Notes: generated from the sequence alone by a model not told the origin. DNA of 64,000 nucleotides from Mycobacterium sp. NBC_00419 (GCF_036023875.1 NZ_CP107931.1:3658001-3722000); one strand, 5' to 3'; counted from the first letter of the stretch, positions 8,923 to 17,634 are shown. Made by a program: numbers and translations.

Positions 8923-9630
8923 TTGACGATTCAGGACGGTCTTGTCGCGGCAGTCGAGGGCAGGCGCGGATCGCAGGCTGCCGACCTTCTGTGTCAAGCA
9001 TGCGTGAAGTTGCTCGATGTCGACGCCGCGGCGATCTCCCTGGTCTTCGACGGGACGAATACCGCCACACTGGGCGCCAGCGGACCCCGGGCGAAGCTGT
9101 ATGACGAGCTGCAATTCATCTACGGCGAAGGACCTTGCCTGGATGCGGTGACCGGTCAGGCTCCGGTGCTTGTCGTCGATCTGGGCTATCCGGGTGAAGC
9201 GCGCTGGCCCAGCTACGGCCGGGCGATGCTGGAGAACCACATCCGGGGCGTGTTCGCCATGCCCGTGCTGGCAGCAGGTGAGTACGTCGGGGCCCTGGAC
9301 CTGTTCCGGGCAGAACCGGGCTCGTTGCCGGGCGAGCAGATCGCGGGCATGGCCGTCGCCGCGGAGCTGGCCTGCATACCGGTGCTGGATCTACTGGCCG
9401 GCGATCTGCAGGCGGCCATTGAGGACCCCGCGAGCAGCGCCTGGGCGGAGCTCAACGCGCTCAGCCGGGTCGAGGTAAGCCAGGCGACTGGCATGCTGGT
9501 GGCACAGCTGGATATCGATCCGACGGAGGCTCTGGTGCGCATCCGTGCCCACGCCTACGCCACCGGCCGAAGCGCCACCGAGGTCGCCCGCGACATCCTG
9601 GACCGGCGCCTGCGATTGGACGCCGACTGA
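8923..9630 (+). CDS. GAF-ANTAR domain protein (first of four)
   Basis: A sensor GAF domain (about residues 20-150: VDAAAISLVF, YGEGPCLDAVTG, GVFAMPVLAAGEYVGALDL) is followed by a C-terminal ANTAR RNA-binding domain (about 175-230: LSRVEVSQATGMLVAQLDI, ALVRIRAHAYATGRSATEVA). ANTAR proteins bind paired hairpins in nascent RNA and prevent termination. I chose the TTG at 8923 (235 aa), where homology to the GAF fold begins; the frame is open from a GTG/ATG-less stretch at 8749 and an ATG at 8779 is possible. No good Shine-Dalgarno marks any start, so the 5' end is uncertain. Confidence 0.75.
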   Translation: MTIQDGLVAAVEGRRGSQAADLLCQACVKLLDVDAAAISLVFDGTNTATLGASGPRAKLYDELQFIYGEGPCLDAVTGQAPVLVVDLGYPGEARWPSYGRAMLENHIRGVFAMPVLAAGEYVGALDLFRAEPGSLPGEQIAGMAVAAELACIPVLDLLAGDLQAAIEDPASSAWAELNALSRVEVSQATGMLVAQLDIDPTEALVRIRAHAYATGRSATEVARDILDRRLRLDAD

Positions 9631-9676
9631 TGCGCGACACCGAATGCTCATCCACGCCAAGGCCGGGAGGGCCGCG

Positions 9677-10432
9677 ATGGTGAACGACAACCTCCGAGAA
9701 ACCCAAGTGCTGAGCGCGGTGGTATCGCTGGTCGACCGCCTGCTCGACGACTTCGACGTCGTCGATCTGCTCACCGAACTCACCGAACGCTGTGCCGAAC
9801 TGCTCGACGTCGCCTCGGCCGGATTCCTGCTGGCCGATCCGCTGCAACGACTTCATCTGCTGGCCGCCACCTCCGAGCAGACCCGTGAACTCGAACTGTT
9901 TCAGCTGCAGGCTGAGCAGGGACCGTGCATCGAGTGCTACCGCACCGGTGAGCCGGTTCTGGTCCCCGACCTGCGCAGCGAAGCCGACCGGTGGCCGCAG
10001 TTCGTCCCCGCCGCCGTGGACGCCGGCTTCGCTGCGGTGCACGCGGTGCCGATGCGGGCAGCCGGTTCCGTGCTGGGCGCGCTCGGCCTGTTCGACACCA
10101 GCCCCGGGGAGCTCAGCGAAGCGGATCGACTCGTCGGTCAGACCCTGGCCCACATCGCCTGTGTGGCGGTCCTGCAGGAACACCCGCCGACGCTGGCCAC
10201 CGTGGTGGCACCGCTGCGCTCGGCGCTGGCCTCACGCATGCTCGTCGAGCAGGCCAAAGGCTTCCTCAGCGAGATGGTCGGAGTGTCGGTGGACACGTCA
10301 TTCCAGCTGCTGCGCACTTACAGCCGCTCGCGGGGCGAGCACCTGACCGATGTCGCGCGGCGGCTGATGCGGGAACGCCATACCCGGCCCGAGATCGTGC
10401 GGGCCATATCGGAGCTGGCCCGCACGCAGTGA
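9677..10432 (+). CDS. GAF-ANTAR domain protein (second of four)
   Basis: A 251-aa protein with a GAF domain (SAGFLLADPLQRLHLLAATS, AEQGPCIECYRTGEPVLVPDL, AVHAVPMRAAGSVLGALGLF) and a C-terminal ANTAR domain (LASRMLVEQAKGFLSEMVGV, TSFQLLRTYSRSRGEHLTDVA). The start at 9677 is preceded by GGGAGG with suitable spacing. It lies 46 bases after the first GAF-ANTAR gene on the same strand, so the two may be co-transcribed and act together. The small signal recognised by the GAF domain and the target RNA are unknown. Confidence 0.9.
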   Translation: MVNDNLRETQVLSAVVSLVDRLLDDFDVVDLLTELTERCAELLDVASAGFLLADPLQRLHLLAATSEQTRELELFQLQAEQGPCIECYRTGEPVLVPDLRSEADRWPQFVPAAVDAGFAAVHAVPMRAAGSVLGALGLFDTSPGELSEADRLVGQTLAHIACVAVLQEHPPTLATVVAPLRSALASRMLVEQAKGFLSEMVGVSVDTSFQLLRTYSRSRGEHLTDVARRLMRERHTRPEIVRAISELARTQ

Positions 10433-10439
10433 GCGTCGG

Positions 10440-11264
10440 CTACTGCTGACGCGCTCGGGCCCGGCGGACGGCCTCGTCGACGATCTGCTCGGCGACCTCG
10501 GCCAGTTTGATGTGCTCGGTCTGGCTGATGCGGGTGAGGCGCTCGAACGCCTCCTGTGCGGTGGCGCCCGATCGGCTGCGGATGATGCCGATCGCCTGGT
10601 CGATCACCGCCCGGCTGCCCAGGGCCGACTGCAGCTGCGCGGTGCGGTGCCGGGTGCTGGCCAGCAACTGCGCGTTGTACACCGACACCGCGGCGGGCCC
10701 GGAGAATTGGATTCCGAGTTGCACCGCGTGCTCGGCGAACGCATCGCGGCCGTGGGCGTAGGAGTTGATCGAACCGATCACCTGCTGGCCGATGGTCAGC
10801 GGCAGAGCCAGCACGGAGTGCACTCCCATGCGCGCCACCCTGCCGCCGAAGTGCGGCCACCGGCGGTCGCTGCCCAGTGAGCCGCTCACGGCGGGCCGCC
10901 GCGTCCGAACGCACGTGATGCACGGCCCTTCGCCGAGTTCCTCGTACTGCACGGTGTCGATGAGGCGGACGAAGTCGGCGGTGGCCGACCATGCCTGCAC
11001 ATGGGGCTGCGCACCGTTGCCAGAGACGTCGTCCGAGCCGACCAGCGTAACCCCTGCGCCGTCGACGCCCGGGATGGCCCGCACGGCGAATTGTGCTACC
11101 TGACTGAGCATTTCGTCGACGGAACAGGCTCCTGCGACGATCTTGGCCACACCGCTGAGCCCGGCGTTGAGGTCGAACTCGTCGGCTTGAAGCCGCGCGG
11201 GTGACAGTTCGGGTTCCGGGGGCAGCTTGCGGCCGGGCTGGACGTCGTAGTCGTACTCGGCCAT
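10440..11264 (-). CDS. GAF-ANTAR domain protein (third of four)
   Basis: A 274-aa GAF-ANTAR protein encoded convergently to the second one, 7 bases apart. GAF features: AGVTLVGSDDVSGNGAQPHV, ELGEGPCITCVRTRRPAV, HSVLALPLTIGQQVIGSINSY. ANTAR features near the C-terminus: LGSRAVIDQAIGIIRSRSG, AFERLTRISQTEHIKLAEVAE, ending in a basic tail. It resembles the fourth copy (16861-17634) much more than the two upstream copies, especially in LGEGPCIT and in the ANTAR region. The ATG at 11264 is preceded by AAGGGG. Confidence 0.92.
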   Translation of the reverse strand: MAEYDYDVQPGRKLPPEPELSPARLQADEFDLNAGLSGVAKIVAGACSVDEMLSQVAQFAVRAIPGVDGAGVTLVGSDDVSGNGAQPHVQAWSATADFVRLIDTVQYEELGEGPCITCVRTRRPAVSGSLGSDRRWPHFGGRVARMGVHSVLALPLTIGQQVIGSINSYAHGRDAFAEHAVQLGIQFSGPAAVSVYNAQLLASTRHRTAQLQSALGSRAVIDQAIGIIRSRSGATAQEAFERLTRISQTEHIKLAEVAEQIVDEAVRRARARQQ

Positions 11265-11338
11265 CGCCCCTTCACTTCCCTACGCAGTGGCAAATGCGCA
11301 CAGTACGTACCCCGTGAGGCTGAATCTACGCGTCCACC

Positions 11339-12973
11339 TCAGACGACCAAAGACATGGCGTGAGCTCGCCGCAACTTGCCCGACGGAGTCTTCGGGATGG
11401 TTCCAGGAGCAAGCACCACCACCCGGCGGGGCCGGGCCTCGACCTCGACGACCACCTCGTGGGTTACCTGGCGTTCGATCCGGCGCGCCTCGTCGCGGTC
11501 ATCGAAGGCTGTGGACTCCACGGCCACCGCGAACGATTCGCGGAAATGTCCGGCATCAAGCCGTACCGCGACCGTGCAGCCGGGGCGCACGCCCTCGACG
11601 CGGGAGGCCGCCCGCTCGATGTCGGTGGGATAGATATTGCGCCCGGCCATGATGATGACGTCCTTGAGCCGGCCGCAGACGACGATCTCGGCGTTCTCGG
11701 TGAGGTAGCCCAGATCTCCGGTGTCATACCAGCCCTCGTCATCCTGCGCGGAGACGAATCCGGCGATGGTGGTGTAGCCGGGGGTGACGGGTTCGCCGCG
11801 GACGTGGATGACGCCGACGCCGCGGGTCGGCAGCAGTGCGCCGTCCTCGTCGACGATGCGGACGTCCAGTCCGTCCAGCGGGCGACCCAGGGTCACCAGG
11901 CGACGGACGTTGTGCCGGGCCGCGGGCACGGCTCGCTGCAGCACGGCCAGCAGATCGGCGTCGACCTCGTCGACGGCCATGCCGGAACCGCAGGCCGAAA
12001 ATGACACTGCCACCGTCGTCTCGGCCATCCCGTAGGCGGGGACGATCGCCTCGGGCCGCAATCCGTAGGGTGCGCCGGCCGCGCACAGTTCCTCGACATC
12101 GGCCGGGTCGACCTGCTCGGCTCCCGAGAGCGCCCATCGCAGCGACGACAAGTCGAACTCGCCGGGTGTCGCCGAGTTCCGTAAACGCTTCGCCAGCAAG
12201 TTGTAGGCAAAGTTGGGGGCGGCGGTCATCGTCCCCTTGTATTTGTCAATCAGCTTGACCCACAACAAGTTATCGCGCAGGAAGTCCATCGGCGTGAGCT
12301 TGACCAACTCGGCGCCGAAGTACATCGGCACGGTCAGGAAGCCGGTCATGCCCATGTCGTGGAAGCAGGGCAGCCAGCTGACGATCACGTCGGACGCCTG
12401 GTTGAACTCCGCGCCGACGAACATCGCCTCGGCGTTGGCCACGACGTTGGCATGGGTGATGTGCACGGCCTTGGGCGAGCCGGTCGACCCGGAGGTCAGC
12501 TGCAGCAAGGCCAGGTCGGTCTCTGCGGTCGGCACCGGGCGCACCGCGCGTGCCTGCGCGAGGTCGTCAACGATCAGCACCTGCATCCCCAGCCCGGTCA
12601 GCAGCGGTACGGCCGCCAAAAACGGGTCGGAGACGACCACTGCTCTCGCGTCGATCACCGAGATCACCGCCGCGGTCTCCTCGGCCCAACGCTGCAGGTC
12701 GGTCCGGGGGGTGGGCTGGTGCAGCATCGTCACCGACGCCCCGCGCATCCAGATCGCCTGCGCGGTCGGCGCGATATCGACCGGGGCACCGGCGAGAACG
12801 GCCACGGCGTCGCCCGGGCCCACCCAGGCGGCGGCCAGTCCGCCGGCGATCCGGCTGGCGCGCTCGTGCACGTCGGCCCAGCTGTGCCGGACCGGAGCAT
12901 CAGGCTCCCCGGTGACCATGCCGTTCACACTCCACTGAGCGTTTCCGAACATCGTCTCGGTGAACTGGCTCAT
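11339..12973 (-). CDS. Fatty-acyl-AMP ligase-like adenylating enzyme (FadD family)
   Basis: A 544-aa member of the acyl-adenylate-forming superfamily, which activates fatty acids as acyl-AMP. Motifs seen: P-loop [12 protein letters not shown] (about 160-171), [45 protein letters not shown], and the C-terminal lysine motif [13 protein letters not shown]. The [11 protein letters not shown] form and the C-terminal motif resemble FAALs, which pass acyl-AMP to carrier proteins, rather than acyl-CoA synthetases; I cannot judge the FAAL insertion reliably. No PKS or carrier-protein gene lies nearby. ATG at 12973 with AAGGA upstream; the longer frame to 13174 looks non-coding. Confidence 0.85.
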   Translation of the reverse strand: MSQFTETMFGNAQWSVNGMVTGEPDAPVRHSWADVHERASRIAGGLAAAWVGPGDAVAVLAGAPVDIAPTAQAIWMRGASVTMLHQPTPRTDLQRWAEETAAVISVIDARAVVVSDPFLAAVPLLTGLGMQVLIVDDLAQARAVRPVPTAETDLALLQLTSGSTGSPKAVHITHANVVANAEAMFVGAEFNQASDVIVSWLPCFHDMGMTGFLTVPMYFGAELVKLTPMDFLRDNLLWVKLIDKYKGTMTAAPNFAYNLLAKRLRNSATPGEFDLSSLRWALSGAEQVDPADVEELCAAGAPYGLRPEAIVPAYGMAETTVAVSFSACGSGMAVDEVDADLLAVLQRAVPAARHNVRRLVTLGRPLDGLDVRIVDEDGALLPTRGVGVIHVRGEPVTPGYTTIAGFVSAQDDEGWYDTGDLGYLTENAEIVVCGRLKDVIIMAGRNIYPTDIERAASRVEGVRPGCTVAVRLDAGHFRESFAVAVESTAFDDRDEARRIERQVTHEVVVEVEARPRRVVVLAPGTIPKTPSGKLRRAHAMSLVV

Positions 12974-13195
12974 GAATGTCCTTGTGCCAGCCGCGCAAGG
13001 ACGCGGCCCGCAAGGTCGTGGCTGCGCAGCAATCTGCGTATGCCAAGCGCCGGAACTACGGGTCGGCTTGCGTCTCTCACCGGAACTTCGGTGCGGTGGG
13101 GTGTCCAGATCGCCACCGTGACGCTTCCGCGGGGCTGGTGAGTCAGCCCCATCGACCGTACCGCGCTGAAGCACGCACGGCCGAGTGACTCGGCT
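12974..13195. terminator. Gap with hairpin behind the DUF5709 gene
   Basis: No gene is supported between the start of the adenylating enzyme and the end of the DUF5709 gene. Immediately after the latter's stop, in its direction, positions 13180-13194 form the palindrome GCCGAGT-G-ACTCGGC, a plausible weak terminator. The rest should hold the promoter of the adenylating enzyme gene; no distinctive elements were seen. Confidence 0.4.
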
Positions 13196-13654
13196 CTAGG
13201 TCTCCTCGCCGATGATGTGCATGGCGGCCTCTTCGGCCGATGCCGCGCCACCGTCGATGCCGACGTCGGAGGCGAACAGTTCGGCGTCGTCGTCCGCACC
13301 GGAACCGAGGTTGGCGGCCACCAGCCGGCCTGAGCGCGCGCCGCCCACCTCGTCGTCCTGGGGGAACTCCGATTCGCGTTCGGAGTCATCGGAGCGTTCC
13401 TGTTCCAACTCGTCGAGCACGTTGTTCAGTCGCGACAGCGGATCGGGCTCTTCCTCGGCCAGCAGCTCATCGAGGGTCTCTTTGCCGGGATGGTCGAGCA
13501 CAGCCTTGGCGTACGGCCGCTCCGGCGGGGAGATTCCCTCGTCGAGGATGTCGTCGACGCCGCGGTCGACGAGGGTGTCCTCGGCCTGCAGCTGGTTGTC
13601 GTCATCGACGCTGTATTCGCCGGACTCGATGGTGGTGTCGTTCCAGTTGCTCAC
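13196..13654 (-). CDS. DUF5709-like acidic protein
   Basis: A 152-aa acidic, probably partly disordered cytoplasmic protein of a family common in actinobacteria (DUF5709, from memory). Visible features: SGEYSVDDDNQLQAEDTLVD near the start, the motif DDILDEGISPPERPYAK, a run of acidic residues with repeated LDEL, and a C-terminal segment VGIDGGAASAEEAAMHI. The GTG at 13654 is preferred over the frame opening at 13723 because it matches the family start and has GGAAAC upstream. Function is unknown; the family is often linked to stress physiology, but nothing here proves that. Confidence 0.75.
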   Translation of the reverse strand: MSNWNDTTIESGEYSVDDDNQLQAEDTLVDRGVDDILDEGISPPERPYAKAVLDHPGKETLDELLAEEEPDPLSRLNNVLDELEQERSDDSERESEFPQDDEVGGARSGRLVAANLGSGADDDAELFASDVGIDGGAASAEEAAMHIIGEET

Positions 13655-13783
13655 GTTTCCACAATGGCACGAATCGACCTGAAAGCGGCGGTCAGAGCTT
13701 TCATTGGGGCCTTTGGTCACCACCTAGCGGGCCCATAGCGAGTTCTTTGAGCGGCCTAAAAATCGGCTGCCACTCTCGTGGAC

Positions 13784-14305
13784 ATGAACACACCTCGTTC
13801 CGGGTTCCGCCGGGCCGCCGTCGCCTCGTGGACGCTGGCCGGAATCGGCGTCGCCGGAGTGGCCGGGGCCTCCGCCCTGGCCTACGCCGACACCTATAAG
13901 CCGCCGCCCGCAGCGGAGGCCCCGGCACCCGAGGTCCTGGCACCCGCGCCGCCGGTGGTGGCGCCGCTGCCGGCCCCGCCGGTCGACGCCCCGCCGCCGC
14001 CCGCCGACCCGGTCGTCACCGACGCCCCCGTCGTGCAGGCTCCCGTCGTGCAGGCACCCGTCGTGCAGGCACCCGTGCAGACCTACACGCCGGCCTACAC
14101 CGCTCCGCCGACTTACACCCCCAAGTACACGCAGGCACCCGTCCAGCAGGCGCCCGTCCAGCAGCAGGCTCCGTCGTCGTCCTCATCCTCGGGCTCGGGT
14201 CAGTCCTCGTTTCCCATCCGCAAGAGCCACGTCCCGGCCGGCGGAGCCACCGTGTCGGGCGGTAACAGCTTCTCCCCGCACGTGACGGTCTCGCGCGGGT
14301 CATGA
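13784..14305 (+). CDS. Pro/Ala-rich exported or anchored protein, first gene of an electron-transfer-like operon
   Basis: A 173-aa protein with one N-terminal membrane segment (about residues 14-34, AAVASWTLAGIGVAGVAGAS) that may be a signal anchor, followed by a low-complexity domain of Pro, Ala, Val and Thr. It includes three near-perfect copies of APVVQ and two of APVQQ, a Ser run and a C-terminal stretch (FPIRKSHVPAGGATVSGGN). It overlaps the next gene by 4 bases (ATGA), so it is probably made together with the ferric-reductase-like protein and could hold or guide it at the envelope. A GTG six bases upstream (13778) is an alternative start. No function is recognised. Confidence 0.75.
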   Translation: MNTPRSGFRRAAVASWTLAGIGVAGVAGASALAYADTYKPPPAAEAPAPEVLAPAPPVVAPLPAPPVDAPPPPADPVVTDAPVVQAPVVQAPVVQAPVQTYTPAYTAPPTYTPKYTQAPVQQAPVQQQAPSSSSSSGSGQSSFPIRKSHVPAGGATVSGGNSFSPHVTVSRGS

Positions 14306-14844
14306 CCAGTGAGGCCCTGTGGGCGCTGGGGCGTGGCAACGGCATCGTCGCGCTCGCGTTCATGACGATCTCGGTGGCGCTCGGCATCGCCACCCGGTCA
14401 GGTCGCCCGCTGGTGGTGCTGCCGCGCTTCGCCGTCGCCGACGTGCACCGCTTCGTCGCCCTGGCCGCAACACTTCTCGTGCTACTGCACATGGGGCTGC
14501 TGTTCATGGACCCCTACGCCAAACTTCGACTCATCGACTTCGTGGTGCCGTTCCTCGGTGCCTACCGGCCGCTGTGGCAGGGGCTGGGCACCGTCGCCTT
14601 CGATGTGCTGCTCATTGTCATCATCACCAGCCTGCTACGACAACGGCTGGGGCTCAAGGTGTTCCGCGTCATCCACTGGGTGACCTATCTGCTGTGGCCG
14701 ATCGCGATGGCCCACGCCCTGGGCAATGGCACCGACACCGCTCGCGTGTGGTTCCTGGCGTTTGCCGGCTGCTGCGCCCTGATCGTGGCCGCCAGCCTGG
14801 TGTGGCGACTGCGTTCCAACTTCACCGAGTACGCCGATGCGTGA
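14302..14844 (+). CDS. Ferric-reductase-like transmembrane bis-heme protein
   Basis: A 180-aa integral membrane protein with about five helices. It carries two His pairs in the spacing expected for two stacked b-hemes: His49 with His63 (13 residues between) and His125 with His138 (12 between), as in the ferric reductase-like transmembrane domain family (FRE/NOX, MsrQ). It has no flavin or NAD domain of its own. The gene overlaps its neighbours on both sides (4 and 8 bases), strongly suggesting a complex with the NuoF-like protein next door, which could supply electrons from NADH. Confidence 0.85.
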   Translation: MTSEALWALGRGNGIVALAFMTISVALGIATRSGRPLVVLPRFAVADVHRFVALAATLLVLLHMGLLFMDPYAKLRLIDFVVPFLGAYRPLWQGLGTVAFDVLLIVIITSLLRQRLGLKVFRVIHWVTYLLWPIAMAHALGNGTDTARVWFLAFAGCCALIVAASLVWRLRSNFTEYADA

Positions 14845-16000
14845 CGCCCGGCTGCTGGGCGCGCGCGGGCCCGGAATCACTGCACACCAGAGCCATTTCG
14901 GTCCCATGCCACAGGTCGGACCCGACCTCGTCGCGGCCATCGGCGAAGCCGGATTGTCCGGGCGTGGTGGCGCAGGCTTTCCCACCGCGCGCAAGATCGG
15001 CGCGGTCACCGGAGGTAAACCGGTGGTCGTCGGCAACGGCGCCGAAGGCGAACCGTTGAGCCGCAAGGATGCGATGCTGCTGACCAGGGCACCGCATCTG
15101 GTGATCGACGGTCTCGAAGCCGCCGCCGCGGCGGTCGACGCCGACAAGCTGTATCTCTACGTGCACGCCGACGCGATGCCCGCGGTCACCACAGCGCTGG
15201 CCGAACGCCCGAATCGGGTCACCGTGGTCCAGGCTCCCGACACGTTCGTCGCCGGCGAGGAATCATCGGTGGTCCGGCGGATCGAAGGCGGCCCGGCCCT
15301 GCCGCGCGACCGTATCGTCCCCACCGCGATCTCCGGTGTGCGCGGACGCCCCACCCTGGTCAATAACGTTGAAACACTCGCTCATATCGCGCTGATCGCC
15401 CGCTACGGTGCCGAATGGTTCCGGTCCGTCGGTGAGCGCGACGAGCCCGGCACCATGCTGGTCACCCTGTCCGGTGCGGTCGACAATCAGGGTGTGCTGG
15501 AGGTGCCGACGGGCACACCGCTCACCGACCTGATCGACCCACGCGGGGTCTCCGCGGTCCTGGTCGGTGGCTATCACGGAAGTTGGTTGACGGCAGATGC
15601 TTTCGCCGGCGCACGGCTGTCCAGGCCCGGGCTGAAGGAGCTGGGGGCCAGCCCTGGCGCCGGCATCATCCACGCGCTGGGCCGAACCGAGTGCGGGCTC
15701 GCGCGCACCGCCGAGATCGTGGGCTATCTGGCCGACGAGAGTGCCCGCCAGTGCGGACCGTGCCTCAACGGCCTGCCGCGGCTGGCGGAGCTGGTCGACG
15801 AACTCGCGTACGGTCGCGCCAATGATGCTGTGGCCAAGGAGATTCGACGGATCGTCCGGCTGGTTGACGGCCGCGGTGCCTGTCGGCACCCGGACGGCAC
15901 CGCACGGATGATCCGCAGCGCACTACGCGCCTTCGCCGCCGACATCGAACTGCACCACAACGACCGTTGCACCGCCGCCGACGCCGTCGTGCGCGACTAA
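14837..16000 (+). CDS. NuoF-like NADH/FMN iron-sulfur oxidoreductase subunit
   Basis: A 387-aa protein related to NuoF/51-kDa subunits. FMN/NADH-binding motifs are clear: [52 protein letters not shown]; an SLBB-like segment follows. The iron-sulfur region reads ESARQCGPCLNGLP (about residues 302-314) with a later GACRHPDGT; NuoF proteins have a Cys where this one has the Ala of ESA, so one of four usual cluster ligands seems absent. A further Cys (DRCTAAD) is near the end. Translationally coupled to the bis-heme membrane gene, it probably feeds electrons into it. Isolated from any nuo operon. Confidence 0.87.
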   Translation: MRDARLLGARGPGITAHQSHFGPMPQVGPDLVAAIGEAGLSGRGGAGFPTARKIGAVTGGKPVVVGNGAEGEPLSRKDAMLLTRAPHLVIDGLEAAAAAVDADKLYLYVHADAMPAVTTALAERPNRVTVVQAPDTFVAGEESSVVRRIEGGPALPRDRIVPTAISGVRGRPTLVNNVETLAHIALIARYGAEWFRSVGERDEPGTMLVTLSGAVDNQGVLEVPTGTPLTDLIDPRGVSAVLVGGYHGSWLTADAFAGARLSRPGLKELGASPGAGIIHALGRTECGLARTAEIVGYLADESARQCGPCLNGLPRLAELVDELAYGRANDAVAKEIRRIVRLVDGRGACRHPDGTARMIRSALRAFAADIELHHNDRCTAADAVVRD

Positions 16001-16007
16001 CGCCCGG

Positions 16008-16460
16008 CTAGCCCCGAGCGGGTGCCAGCAGATTCTCGATCGTTGAAGCGTCGTCCGGTGTGGCTGCGGCCATCATGATGTCATGTGCCCGTTCAGGATC
16101 CGTTGCGGCGGGTACCACCAGAAGCACGAGCTTGCCGCCGCCGATTCCCTGGACCTCGACGGTGTGGTCCGGCTGGCGTTGGTAGCCGGCGAGCCGCACC
16201 GTGCGATCGCCGACCAGCATCTTGGCGGGCGCCTTCACCCACTCGGTCAACTTGTAGAGCACGTACGTGATCGGGCCGAGCCGGACCGACAGGACCGCGA
16301 GCAGGTCCGGCACTTCGGCTTCGAGGTTGTCGCTGTGCGGCCACCAGGCGCCATCGACCCGACCCGTCAGGGGAGCCTTGGGTTTCAACCGGAGCCGTGG
16401 CGTCTCCTGGGGAGGGGTCTGCTGCCAGCCATGGGATGATCGAGTGTGGGTCTGCGTCAT
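16008..16460 (-). CDS. DUF5994 family protein (copy 1 of 3)
   Basis: A 150-aa protein with the DUF5994 signature GRVDGAWWPHSDNLEAEVPDL. The core repeats the pattern of the two paralogues at 23.8 and 24.5 kb: RL.L.P.APLTG, DGAWWPHS, a helix LLAVLSVRLGPI, and a beta-rich middle ending KLVLLVVPAATDPERA with a helix and A-rich tail. No catalytic residues are evident. Convergent to the NuoF-like gene with 7 bases between stops. The family is actinobacterial and of unknown function. Confidence 0.8.
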   Translation of the reverse strand: MTQTHTRSSHGWQQTPPQETPRLRLKPKAPLTGRVDGAWWPHSDNLEAEVPDLLAVLSVRLGPITYVLYKLTEWVKAPAKMLVGDRTVRLAGYQRQPDHTVEVQGIGGGKLVLLVVPAATDPERAHDIMMAAATPDDASTIENLLAPARG

Positions 16461-16571
16461 GAGACGCTCCTGCCTGTCGGCCGCAAAGCGACCGAAATTG
16501 TCAGCGACGAAGCGACTTTGGATTGTGCGACGTACCGCCGATGCCCTCGACTCTACGCCCTCACCGATTGA

Positions 16572-16605
16572 ACGCGAAAACTATTCGTCAACAATAATTT
16601 TCGCG
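16572..16605. repeat. AT-rich inverted repeat between two leftward genes
   Basis: CGCGAAAA (16573-16580) and TTTTCGCG (16598-16605) form an 8-bp inverted repeat around an AT-rich centre, unusual in this GC-rich DNA. It lies between the small basic protein gene (which ends at 16623, leftward) and the DUF5994 gene start at 16460. It could be a terminator for the former or part of the promoter/operator of the latter. Confidence 0.4.
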
Positions 16606-16622
16606 CGAATAGCCCGCTGAGG

Positions 16623-16754
16623 TCAGCGACGCTTGATGTTGAGCACAGGGTCACTCGCCGTGCCGTCGCTCTTGCCGCGCTTGTCGGCCCGTTTCTCTTT
16701 CAACGACTTTCCGGCCTTCTTCGTCATGGACTGCCGAGGGGATTTGTCAGACAC
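16623..16754 (-). CDS. Small basic conserved protein, 43 aa
   Basis: A 43-aa highly charged protein starting at GTG 16754 (residues SDKSPRQSMTKKAGKS...) with a Lys-rich centre (KKAGKSLKEKRADKRGK) and an ILN-type ending VLNIKRR. AAAGGG sits upstream at proper spacing. I remember similar short Lys/Arg-rich proteins in other mycobacteria, so it is probably real. The frame extends upstream to 16928, but that part lacks coding character. It could bind nucleic acid or ribosomes; that is inference from charge only. Confidence 0.65.
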   Translation of the reverse strand: MSDKSPRQSMTKKAGKSLKEKRADKRGKSDGTASDPVLNIKRR

Positions 16755-16860
16755 TGAGGGCGCCCTTTCATCAGGGGGCCGGTGGCTAGGTCCCGTCCAG
16801 CCGACGGTACACGCGAAAGCCGGGCCCGGGGCCGCGACGGGATGGACGTAGGCTGATCCG

Positions 16861-17634
16861 ATGGCGCGGGCGAGCCAAGACGATGCGGAATCACAGACTT
16901 CCGACGACGCCAATCTGCGCGCCGGCATCGCCGATCTCGCGGGTTTGGTCGCGGACAGCCGACCGCTGCCCGAACTGCTGGCCGACGTCGCGGCGTTCGC
17001 GGCGAGTGCGATACCGCGAGCCGATGGTGTCAGCGTGGTGCTGCTGCGGGGTCAGCCCCCCGACATCGGGGTCGAAGCGTCAGCCGCCAGCGCCGAGCTG
17101 GTCGAACAGATCGACCGCATCCAGTACGTCACCCTTGGTGAGGGGCCCTGCATCACCGCCGCTGAGCAACGGCACCCGGTGTACTCCGGATCCTTGGGGG
17201 GTGAGCGGCAGTGGCCCCGGTTCGGTCCCCGCGCGGGACGGCTGGGCATTCACAGCGTGCTGGCCCTGCCCCTGCTGGTCGGCGATCATGTGGTCGGCGC
17301 CATCGGCGTGTACTCCCGCGACAAGGATGCTTTCGACCGCCACGCCTGCGAACTCGGAGAACTGTTCGCCAAACCCGCCGCGGTAGCCGTGCACAACGCC
17401 CGAATTCTCGCCCAGGCGCTGGCGCTCACCGACCGGCTCCAGGCCACGCTGCTCATCCGGCCGGTGATCGACCAGGCGGTCGGCGTCATCCGCGGCCGCA
17501 CCGGACGCAGCACCGAGGACGCGCTCGAACACCTCCGGGCGATCAGTCAGGCCGAGCAGCGCAAGCTGGCCGAGGTTGCCCGTAGCGTCGTCGACGAGGC
17601 TGTGCGTCGAGCCCGCGCCCGGCGAGAGCCGTGA
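16861..17634 (+). CDS. GAF-ANTAR domain protein (fourth of four)
   Basis: A 257-aa protein with GAF (ADGVSVVLLRGQPPDIGVEA, LGEGPCITAAEQRHPVYSG, IHSVLALPLLVGDHVVGAIG) and C-terminal ANTAR (LIRPVIDQAVGVIRGRTGR, ALEHLRAISQAEQRKLAEVA) domains, closely similar to the third copy at 10440-11264. It is probably monocistronic; the glycosyltransferase operon begins 127 bases downstream on the same strand. Expected role: signal-dependent transcription antitermination. The ligand and target RNAs are unknown. Confidence 0.92.
   Translation: MARASQDDAESQTSDDANLRAGIADLAGLVADSRPLPELLADVAAFAASAIPRADGVSVVLLRGQPPDIGVEASAASAELVEQIDRIQYVTLGEGPCITAAEQRHPVYSGSLGGERQWPRFGPRAGRLGIHSVLALPLLVGDHVVGAIGVYSRDKDAFDRHACELGELFAKPAAVAVHNARILAQALALTDRLQATLLIRPVIDQAVGVIRGRTGRSTEDALEHLRAISQAEQRKLAEVARSVVDEAVRRARARREP

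Noticed and set aside
12976-13188. A 70-codon plus-strand frame in the gap upstream of the adenylating enzyme
   Set aside because: No motif, no ribosome site, and it lies in the expected promoter region of the leftward gene.
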